Of a stretch of 64,000 nucleotides of DNA, positions 58,502 to 64,000 are shown in pieces. Made by a program: the position numbers and the translations under genes. The DNA is from an uncultured Treponema sp. (lineage in GTDB: Bacteria; Spirochaetota; Spirochaetia; Treponematales; Treponemataceae). Under the pieces are notes generated by a model that saw only the letters and a program-made list of their open reading frames with translations, ran no database searches and was not told the DNA's origin. The first letter of the stretch is position 1, and each line of letters begins with the position of its first letter. The stretch covers positions 1 through 64,000 of the forward strand of contig CAMVDX010000009.1 in the NCBI GenBank assembly GCA_947166355.1. The letters run 5' to 3'.

Positions 58502-58834
58502 TGTCATTGCGAGGAGCGCAGCGACGTGGCAATCTACAATTCATGGATTGCTTCGCTTCGCTCGCAATGACTTTGTATTCGTCATTGCGAGGAGCGCGGC
58601 GACGCGGCAATCTACAATTCATGGATTGCTTCGCACTTTGTGCTCGCAATGACGCTGTAACTGTCATTGCGAGGAGCACAGCGACGCGGCAATCTACAAT
58701 TCATGGATTGCTTCGCACTTTGTGCTCGCAATGACGCTGTAACTGTCATTGCGAGGAGCGCGGCGACGCGGCAATCTATATCATGGATTGCTTCGCTTCG
58801 CTCGCAATGACATTTCTTATCGCTCGCAATGACG
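58502..58834. repeat. Tandem array of four family B palindromes
   Basis: Four head-to-tail copies of about 80 bp, each GTCATTGCGAGGAGCG.AGCGACGCGGCAATCTAcaattcatGGATTGCTTCGC....CTCGCAATGAC; copies 2 and 3 are nearly identical, and a fifth partial arm ends at 58834. It separates the binding-protein gene from the permease gene. Confidence 0.95.
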
Positions 58835-58838
58835 TCTC

Positions 58839-59684
58839 TTACTTCAACAACTCGGCAAGCTCTAGTACAACATCTGCGATTCTAGGCCCAGGTCTTGTGT
58901 AAACATTATCATCAACAACAAAAACCTTGCCACCCTTTACAGCCGGAATATCAGCCCAGCCATTTCGCAAAGCAACAGAAGAAGCGGCCTGGCCCGAGCT
59001 TGAAGGAATAAGAATTACGGCAGGCTCGCGGGCAATAATACTTTCTTCACTTACCATAGGGTAAGCATCAGTCAAATCACCAAAAATATTTTCGCCACCA
59101 GCCTTTACAATTACATCGTTAATAAAAGAGTTAGTTCCAACTGACATATAAGGCGCATTCCAAACCTCATAGTAAACCTTTACAGGAGCCGACTTTTTAG
59201 CAGAGGCGGCAACCTTCTTAAGTTTTTTCTCCATGCCGTCTACAACTTTTTTAGCCTCTTTATCGTGGCCGGTCAATTTTCCGACATCAAGAATTTCCTG
59301 CTCAACAGAAGCAATTGAATCTCCCTTTGAAATATAATAAGCAATTCCATTGCTTTCCAGAGTAGCAATTAAAAAGTTGTGCATACCTTCTGTAAGATAA
59401 ACCAGATCCGGTCTGAACGACATGATTGTTTCAATGCTGAGAGTTTTTCCATCAAAGCCACCGACAACAGGCTTAGACTTTGCTGCCTCCGGAAAATCTG
59501 TAAACTCACTTACAGCCGAAACCTGGTCACCGGCTCCAACAGTAAAAAGAATTTCTGCCGCACTTGGAGACAGAGCAACTATTGATTTTGGATAAGCAAT
59601 ATCTGCGGCCTTCGATTTTTTTGCAAAGCATGAAAAAAGCAAACCTGCAAAAATTACAATTGATAAAAATCTTTTCTTATTCAT
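58839..59684 (-). CDS. Iron/cobalamin ABC transporter substrate-binding lipoprotein
   Basis: 281 residues. Lipobox LLFSC at residues 16-20. The fold is the class III BtuF/FhuD type: SIVALSPSAAEILFTVGAGDQVSAVSEFTDFPEAAKSKPVVGG (about 32-75), a long linking helix in the middle and KGGKVFVVDDNVYTRPGPRIADVVLEL at the end. AGGAGG is 8 nt before the ATG. It would capture a metal chelate such as cobalamin or a siderophore in the periplasm. Read first in the transporter group; the permease and ATPase genes follow after the repeat array. Cobalamin is attractive because a MetH activation-domain protein is near, but unproved. Confidence 0.9.
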   Translation of the reverse strand: MNKKRFLSIVIFAGLLFSCFAKKSKAADIAYPKSIVALSPSAAEILFTVGAGDQVSAVSEFTDFPEAAKSKPVVGGFDGKTLSIETIMSFRPDLVYLTEGMHNFLIATLESNGIAYYISKGDSIASVEQEILDVGKLTGHDKEAKKVVDGMEKKLKKVAASAKKSAPVKVYYEVWNAPYMSVGTNSFINDVIVKAGGENIFGDLTDAYPMVSEESIIAREPAVILIPSSSGQAASSVALRNGWADIPAVKGGKVFVVDDNVYTRPGPRIADVVLELAELLK

Positions 59685-59703
59685 TAAAATTCCTCCTTAA
59701 TGT

Positions 59704-59812
59704 AGACCCCGAAACATAGGGAGCGGCACTGCGAAGCAGGGCAAAAATAGTCCAGTGGACTATTTTTAGCGAGTCTCCGAGCAGCTGTGCTGCGAAGGTT
59801 CGGGGTGACAGT
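59704..59812. repeat. Foldback element, about 105 bp
   Basis: Outer pair GACCCCGAA / TTCGGGGTGAC (59704-59712 and 59799-59809), and a core exact palindrome AAAAATAGTC-cagt-GGACTATTTTT (about 59745-59769), with GCACTGCGAAGCAG and CAGCTGTGCTGCG between. It lies just upstream of the binding-protein gene. Confidence 0.8.
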
Positions 59813-59816
59813 ACTA

Positions 59817-59882
59817 GTCATGCTGCCCCTGAATCAAGTTCGGGGTGACATACCACGTCATGCTGAACTTGATTCAGCATCT
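59817..59882. repeat. Family C repeats, two half units
   Basis: GTCATGCTGCCCCTGAATCAAGTTCGGGGTGAC and GTCATGCTGAACTTGATTCAGCATC. The second half lies immediately after the pyrE stop codon. Confidence 0.85.
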
Positions 59883-59883
59883 A

Positions 59884-60570
59884 TTATTTACAGCCCCACT
59901 GAGAATAATAAGAATCAAGTTCTTTTTTGATATCATCAGTAATTACCGACTTATCACCATTTGTGTAAAGCGCATCTACAACATCGCTCATGCTTACAAT
60001 TGCTCTTGCCGGGAAGCCGTACTTTTCTGTAATCACATCGAGGGCAGCCTTATCGCTATCCGGAGCACGCTCCTCGCGGTTAAGACTTACAATCTCACCA
60101 ACAATCTTGATTGCACCAGACTCAGTCTCAAGCGCCTTGATTTTCGGATAAACCTCTTCAATAGATTTTCCGCTGGTTGTTACGTCTTCGATAATTACAA
60201 CGCGGTCGCCATCCTTAATCTTGTAGCCAAGGATTGCCCCCTTATCTGCACCGTGATCTTTTTCTTCCTTGCGGTCGCAGCAGTATTTAATTTCCTTTCC
60301 GTAAAGCTCGCTGTAGGCAACGGCAGTCACAACCGCCAGAGGAATACCCTTGTAGGCCGGACCAAAGAAAACATCAATGTCATCGCCAAAGTTGTCGTGA
60401 ATTGCCTGCGCATAATATTTTCCAAGCTGAGCAAGCTGCCCGCCGGTCACATAAGCCCCCGCATTCATAAAGAAAGGCGACTGTCTTCCACTCTTGAGCG
60501 TGAACGACCCGAACTTAAGCACCTCGCAGCGCACCATAAAATCAATAAATTCTTTCTTGTAATTTTCCAT
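59884..60570 (-). CDS. pyrE: Orotate phosphoribosyltransferase
   Basis: 228 residues from ATG 60570, giving MENYKKEFIDFM as in other PyrE proteins; the ATG three codons earlier is less likely. PRPP loop VVIIEDVTTSGKSIEEV (about 118-134) is the standard signature, with KFGSFTLKSGRQSPFFMNAGAYVTGGQLAQLG (about 18-49) and FFGPAYKGIPLA before it. The protein converts orotate to OMP in pyrimidine synthesis. Leftward TAAAAT box 7 nt before the ATG fits the leaderless group. No UMP-sensing attenuator or PyrR site is visible. Confidence 0.95.
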   Translation of the reverse strand: MENYKKEFIDFMVRCEVLKFGSFTLKSGRQSPFFMNAGAYVTGGQLAQLGKYYAQAIHDNFGDDIDVFFGPAYKGIPLAVVTAVAYSELYGKEIKYCCDRKEEKDHGADKGAILGYKIKDGDRVVIIEDVTTSGKSIEEVYPKIKALETESGAIKIVGEIVSLNREERAPDSDKAALDVITEKYGFPARAIVSMSDVVDALYTNGDKSVITDDIKKELDSYYSQWGCK

Positions 60571-60608
60571 ACTTTTCATTTTAGCGAATTTGGAAGCTTA
60601 GATAAAGA

Positions 60609-60665
60609 AGGAGGGGAAAGCCTTCCCCTCCTTCTCCTAGGGGCTCTGCCCCTAAGACCCCGGTT
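60609..60665. repeat. G/C-rich hairpin element
   Basis: GGAGGGGAAAGCCTTCCCCTCC (60609-60632) and AGGGGctctgCCCCT (60638-60652), followed by AAGACCCCGGTT. Same two-hairpin plan as at 284-370. It is upstream of pyrE and of the toxin-antitoxin genes. Confidence 0.6.
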
Positions 60666-60733
60666 ATTTCCCCGCGAGTTTGCTTGCAAACTCGATAGTG
60701 AGCGCAAGCGAACGAACAACGCCCCTCCCCTTT

Positions 60734-60766
60734 TTAACTTGACAAGTTAACCATATCTTATAGATA
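60734..60766 (+). promoter_or_regulatory. Toxin-antitoxin promoter with perfect 17 bp operator palindrome
   Basis: TTAACTTGACAAGTTAA (60734-60750) is an exact 8-1-8 palindrome that contains the TTGACA -35 box (60739-60744). A -10 box, TAGATA, lies 16 bp on. The palindrome position suggests autorepression by the antitoxin. Start of transcription is about 60773, next to ATG 60775. Confidence 0.7.
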
Positions 60767-60774
60767 TGAAACAA

Positions 60775-61020
60775 ATGACCGTTGGTGATTTTAAGGCACA
60801 CTTTTCCTCAGTTCTGGAAGAGGTTATGCAGGGCGAAGAAATTCAGATTTTATATGGCCGTGCAAAAAAGCCTGTAGCTCGCTTTACAAAATATACGGAA
60901 TCAAGCAAAAGAAAAAAAAGACCACTTGGCCTGTACAACGAAAAAGCCAGTTATTGGGAAGATGAAAACTTTGAATTTACACCAAAAATTCTTTTTAATG
61001 ACACGAACGACTTAAAGTAG
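60775..61020 (+). CDS. Phd/YefM-type antitoxin
   Basis: 81 residues from ATG 60775 (MTVGDFKAHFSSVLEEVMQGEEIQILYGRAKKPVARF). This is the DNA-binding N-terminal half of the Phd/YefM family; the C-terminal tail (GLYNEKASYWEDENFEFT) would wrap the toxin. An ATG three codons upstream (60766) lies in the -10 box and is less likely. The PIN toxin follows after 9 bp. A perfect palindrome at the promoter fits autoregulation by this protein. The system would be VapBC-like with a Phd-family antitoxin, a common pairing. Confidence 0.88.
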   Translation: MTVGDFKAHFSSVLEEVMQGEEIQILYGRAKKPVARFTKYTESSKRKKRPLGLYNEKASYWEDENFEFTPKILFNDTNDLK

Positions 61021-61029
61021 GAGCGACTT

Positions 61030-61434
61030 ATGGAATACTTAATTGATACACAGGTTTTTCTCTGGTCACTTCTTGATACCTCAAAATTAAAACCTCATGT
61101 TATTGAAATACTTGAAAATGAAGAAAATAAGATTTATTTAAGTTCCATGACTTTTTGGGAAATTGCTCTAAAAAATCAAGCCAAGAAACTGGATTTAAAA
61201 GGCATCAGTGTTATTCAACTTCCTCACATAGCACAGCAATTTAATTATACTATACTCAATTTATCTCCTTATGATTATGTAAGCACTGGGCAAATTCCAT
61301 TAAAAGAAAATCACAAGAATCCATTTGACCGAATCCTGATTCAAACTGCAATACGCAATAATTTGGTATTAATCAGTAATAATGCAAAATTCCAGCAATA
61401 TGAAGAAAACGGACTACAGTTATTGTGGGAGTAA
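61030..61434 (+). CDS. PIN domain toxin (VapC-like)
   Basis: 134 residues. PIN acidic residues: D6 (LIDTQVFLW), E45-like in SMTFWEIALK (about 37-46), D99-like in NPFDRILIQTA (about 97-107), and a last carboxylate near LVLISNNAKF, where Asn takes the place of the usual Asp. Such a toxin cuts RNA (often tRNA or rRNA). GGAG lies 7 nt before the ATG. Partnered with the Phd-type antitoxin upstream; the pair plus the next gene are 6-9 bp apart. Confidence 0.88.
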   Translation: MEYLIDTQVFLWSLLDTSKLKPHVIEILENEENKIYLSSMTFWEIALKNQAKKLDLKGISVIQLPHIAQQFNYTILNLSPYDYVSTGQIPLKENHKNPFDRILIQTAIRNNLVLISNNAKFQQYEENGLQLLWE

Positions 61435-61439
61435 TATAA

Positions 61440-62426
61440 ATGAGCAAAGACCTTTTAATCCATAATGAAGACGATTTACGCTCAAAAATTTATACCATCC
61501 GTGGTGTTCAAGTTATGCTGGATTTTGATCTTGCAGAAATTTATGGATATGACACTAAAAGATTTAATGAACAAGTAAAAAACAACAAAGAACGCTTTGA
61601 TGAAGATTTTAGATTCCAGCTAACAAAAGAAGAATTTGATAATTTGCGGTCGAAAAATTCGACCGCAAAAACAAAAATGACAAGTAAAAGCAGAAGTCTT
61701 CCTTATGCATTCACAGAACAGGGAATATACATGCTTATGACAGTTCTTCGCGGAGACTTAGCTACGGCCCAGAGCAAGGCACTTATCAGGATATTTAAGC
61801 AGATGAAGGATTTTATTCTTCAAAGTCAAAATGTTTTGTGTAGTCCCGAACTTGTGAAACTTTCTTTACAGACATCAGAAAACACAAATGAAATAAAGAA
61901 AATTAATAAGACCATAACAGACAAAATGGTAACAAAAGATGAACTCTCTCGTGTAATAAAAGATTTTACAGATCCAAACATTAGAAAGGACTATCTCTTT
62001 TTAAACGGAGAAACAGTAGAAGCTGATATTGCATATTCATCGATATATTCTTCTGCAAAGAAAACAATTTTTATAGTTGATAATTATATCAGTCTGAAAA
62101 CTCTTGTATTATTAAAGTTTGTAAAGCCAAATGTCCAGATTACTATATTTAGTGATAATATTGGAAAAGGCTTGCATAAAACTGAATTTTCAGATTTTTG
62201 TAAAGAATATCCAAATGTACATATAAATCTTAAAAAGACAAATGGAATCTATCACGATCGTTATATCTTTATTGATTTTGGTTCTACAGACGAAAAAATA
62301 TATCACTGTGGAGGTTCTTCAAAAGATGGCGGAATTCGAACCACAGCAATTTCCCAGGTTGAAGATACATCAATTTATAAAATAATAGCAAAAGATTTAC
62401 AAAAAAATCCGATATTAATTTTATAG
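61440..62426 (+). CDS. ORF6N domain protein with PLD-like C-terminal half
   Basis: 328 residues. Residues about 10-120 are an ORF6N domain (IYTIRGVQVMLDFDLAEIYGYDTKRFNEQVKNNKERF, FRFQLTKEEF, LPYAFTEQGIYMLMTVLRG), found in phage-like and defence contexts. A linker helix follows. The C-terminal 150 residues carry YHDRYIFIDFG...IYHCGGSSKDGG, an H-x-R/K-type motif with GGSSKD, similar in pattern to one half of a PLD nuclease site. It starts 5 bp after the toxin gene and its stop is 1 bp before the next ATG, so it is co-transcribed. A DNA-binding or nuclease role is inferred. Confidence 0.75.
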   Translation: MSKDLLIHNEDDLRSKIYTIRGVQVMLDFDLAEIYGYDTKRFNEQVKNNKERFDEDFRFQLTKEEFDNLRSKNSTAKTKMTSKSRSLPYAFTEQGIYMLMTVLRGDLATAQSKALIRIFKQMKDFILQSQNVLCSPELVKLSLQTSENTNEIKKINKTITDKMVTKDELSRVIKDFTDPNIRKDYLFLNGETVEADIAYSSIYSSAKKTIFIVDNYISLKTLVLLKFVKPNVQITIFSDNIGKGLHKTEFSDFCKEYPNVHINLKKTNGIYHDRYIFIDFGSTDEKIYHCGGSSKDGGIRTTAISQVEDTSIYKIIAKDLQKNPILIL

Positions 62427-62427
62427 T

Positions 62428-63117
62428 ATGAGTGCAACTTTCTTATTTCCTGACAGCAAAGATTTCTCTCCCGACTTCAAAGAAATAGCCCGCTATCTGG
62501 GTTACAGACGGGCGGCGCCGCCTGAGGCCGATGTTTCGACTCTTATGGAAAAGGCGGCAAGTGAGATGCAGGCGGTTATGAAGGCACAGGCGGTGTTTGA
62601 GATATATGACCTCTCGGTAGTTGAGTGCCGCGATAGCGGTGTATCGAAACCACCTTATGAACCGACTTCTGAAGTGGTTTCGATACGTCCTTCGGACTAC
62701 TCAACCACCGTAACACTCCGATTTGCTGATGTGACACTGCGGTCGCGGGACCTGGGCAGAAACCTGGAGGGCTGTTCTAAGGTTGCTTTATTAGCGGCAA
62801 CTATCGGACCGCAGGTAGATGCTCTCATCCGCCGTCACAGCTCGCTGGATCCGGTTTACGCAAGCATTCTGCAGGCAACCGGCGCTATGTATATAGAAGA
62901 ACTTGTTGATTTAGTTAATTCAGAAATAAAAAAAATAGCCGCAGCGCAGGGACTTAAAACGAAACCTCGTTACAGTCCGGGCTACGGCGATGTGCCTCTG
63001 CAAGTGCAGAAGGATTTTTTCCGACTGCTGCCGTGCACCCGCATAGGACTTACCTTAATGGATACGCTCATTATGGCGCCGGAAAAGTCAGTTACGGCGT
63101 TTGTTGGGCTATCCTGA
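62428..63117 (+). CDS. Stand-alone MetH activation-domain (B12-dependent methionine synthase activation) protein with repeat insertion
   Basis: 229 residues. The C-terminal part RYSPGYGDVPLQVQKDFFRLL (about 183-203) is the signature of the MetH activation domain, and VDALIRRHSSLDPVYASILQATGAMYIEELVDLV fits it too. The protein is separate from a MetH polypeptide, as in a family of small activation proteins. Residues about 66-95 (VVECRDSGVSKPPYEPTSEVVSIRPSDYSTT) are encoded by a full family A palindrome inserted in frame. Function is inferred as reductive reactivation of a B12-dependent methionine synthase. Its start is 1 bp after the ORF6N gene stop. Confidence 0.85.
   Translation: MSATFLFPDSKDFSPDFKEIARYLGYRRAAPPEADVSTLMEKAASEMQAVMKAQAVFEIYDLSVVECRDSGVSKPPYEPTSEVVSIRPSDYSTTVTLRFADVTLRSRDLGRNLEGCSKVALLAATIGPQVDALIRRHSSLDPVYASILQATGAMYIEELVDLVNSEIKKIAAAQGLKTKPRYSPGYGDVPLQVQKDFFRLLPCTRIGLTLMDTLIMAPEKSVTAFVGLS
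62616..62709. repeat. Full family A repeat inside the MetH-activation gene
   Basis: GGTAGTTGAGTGCCGCGATAGCGGTGTATCGAAACCACC and, inverted, GTGGTTTCGATACGTCCTTCGGACTACTCAACCACC. Inner stems CCGC/GCGG and GTCC/GGAC. It encodes VVECRDSGVSKPP and VVSIRPSDYSTT. Confidence 0.92.
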
Positions 63118-63126
63118 AAATGCTTT

Positions 63127-64000
63127 TTATTGCTCCCATTCGATATTAACATTTAACCCAGAAGTTGAAGCATTTTCAGGGGCAATAAAATTTACGGGAC
63201 ACCAAGTTAGATTTTTTAGCGACAACGGGCAACTATACTCTGAATAGAAACTGTTTGCACCATAAGGATTTATAGGACCACCCATATTCATGTTTAGTGA
63301 ATAATTATAATTATATGTTTTATCACATATACTAAGATTTGCATAATTAAGGTATAGGACTGATTCTTTGACTACAACAGGAGCACTTAATGAATAACTT
63401 CCCTCTACACAGGTAGCATAATTATAAAAAATACCCATACCCGAATTTATCGGAGTACTTGAAGTTAATGTAGAAATAGTTTTCCCCATTCCTGTTACAT
63501 TATTAACTCCCAGTTGCATATTACTAAATCCTAGTAATTCATTTCTTGTATCAAACTTATAATTTACTTCAAATGACTTTCCACATTCAACTTCGGTTGG
63601 ACACGTTAAAGACATATCAAAAGGTCGTAAAGTAAATGTAACAGTAGTTGCTTTATTTGATTCGATTTTAATATCTTTTGCATAACCACTTCCATAAGCT
63701 ATATTTCCACTTTCTGCTAGAATTACAGCATTATAAGTTCCTTCATTCATAATCAATTTCTTTTCAGATGCCAAAGAAAATGTTTCATCGTATTTATTCG
63801 TAGCATTATAAATCACAAGCTGATAACTTGTTACTTTTGGCTGTATTTCATCCAGCACATATGCTGCTCTTGCTGCACCAGATGAACCAAAATTAAATAA
63901 AAGTTCTCCCTGTCCCGAAGCAATTTCACAATCTCCTGTACTCTCGTCTGGGATATTAGCATTACTACAACTAATTGCAAAACTGCCAATCAGTACCAAA
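63127..64000 (-). CDS. Predicted lipoprotein, unknown function, 5' end beyond the window
   Basis: About 290 residues are visible, reading off the right edge. The lipobox FAISC near visible residue 11 indicates a lipoprotein, but the true start codon is probably beyond base 64000. The mature part is Asn/Tyr/Ser-rich and beta-like, with a region around 130-200 resembling surface adhesin or carbohydrate-binding folds; no family is recognised. It is convergent with the MetH activation gene, 9 bp apart. Codon use and Tyr/Asn richness fit surface lipoproteins of the genus. Confidence 0.6.
   Translation of the reverse strand, partial: LVLIGSFAISCSNANIPDESTGDCEIASGQGELLFNFGSSGAARAAYVLDEIQPKVTSYQLVIYNATNKYDETFSLASEKKLIMNEGTYNAVILAESGNIAYGSGYAKDIKIESNKATTVTFTLRPFDMSLTCPTEVECGKSFEVNYKFDTRNELLGFSNMQLGVNNVTGMGKTISTLTSSTPINSGMGIFYNYATCVEGSYSLSAPVVVKESVLYLNYANLSICDKTYNYNYSLNMNMGGPINPYGANSFYSEYSCPLSLKNLTWCPVNFIAPENASTSGLNVNIEWEQ

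Noticed and set aside
58494..58679. 62-residue N-terminal extension of the FecCD permease
   Set aside because: It is encoded by the tandem family B repeats, while a normal permease start with a ribosome binding site is at 58493.
59685..59883. Cobalamin riboswitch upstream of the binding-protein gene
   Set aside because: No B12 box (GCCACTG) or the conserved core was found; the region is foldback and family C repeat.

Overview
The window reads as a chromosomal segment of a host-associated Treponema (Spirochaetes), probably a gut or rumen type. The reasons are an archaeal/eukaryotic-type PheS, a bactofilin-M23 peptidase-YaaR-RicT cluster, many spirochaete-style lipoproteins and secreted proteins of unknown function, a GH10 xylanase lipoprotein, and moderate to low G+C. 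The genus is inferred from gene content, not from a marker search. No rRNA, tRNA or CRISPR array was seen.

Layout. 0-7.5 kb: the start of a stand-alone AICAR formyltransferase, a YesL-like membrane protein, a serine hydrolase, a PurO-like IMP cyclohydrolase, a PlsC-like acyltransferase, a xylanase and a lipoprotein. 7.6-18 kb: an rRNA methyltransferase with a TetR regulator, pheS, two secreted proteins, rhomboid, a GAF-GGDEF cyclase, a DUF5312-like protein, dusB and a TatD nuclease. 18-26.6 kb: M23 peptidase-bactofilin-YaaR-RicT, a methyltransferase, proS and a GerMN protein. 26.7-37.6 kb: a leftward defence-like operon (small ORF, PLD-SNF2 helicase, RhuM, Eco57I-type methylase, HEPN/AbiU2 protein, second HEPN-like protein) followed by a decayed YhcG nuclease. 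38-51.9 kb: NfnAB-type transhydrogenase, an outer-membrane protein with a lipoprotein, tex, a PilZ-like protein, a dicarboxylate symporter, MgtC, a CBM48 protein and metK behind a SAM-II-like riboswitch. 52-64 kb: nth, MscS, an HD phosphohydrolase, YhbY, an Fe3+/cobalamin-type ABC importer, pyrE, a Phd-PIN toxin-antitoxin pair, an ORF6N-PLD protein, a stand-alone MetH activation-domain protein and a partial lipoprotein.

Three themes cross the window. (1) Intergenic space is filled with three main families of dispersed palindromic elements (A, B and C here) plus longer foldback elements. Family A and B copies are also inserted in frame in several proteins, and the inner stem of family A varies with compensatory changes. 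(2) Many genes without a ribosome binding site have a good promoter whose -10 box ends only 6-10 nt before the ATG, which points to leaderless mRNAs. (3) SAM, B12 and methionine metabolism recurs: metK with its riboswitch, the MetH activation protein, a BtuF/FecCD-type importer and several methyltransferases. Coordinates of starts are my choice where ribosome binding sites or repeats argued against the longest reading frame.
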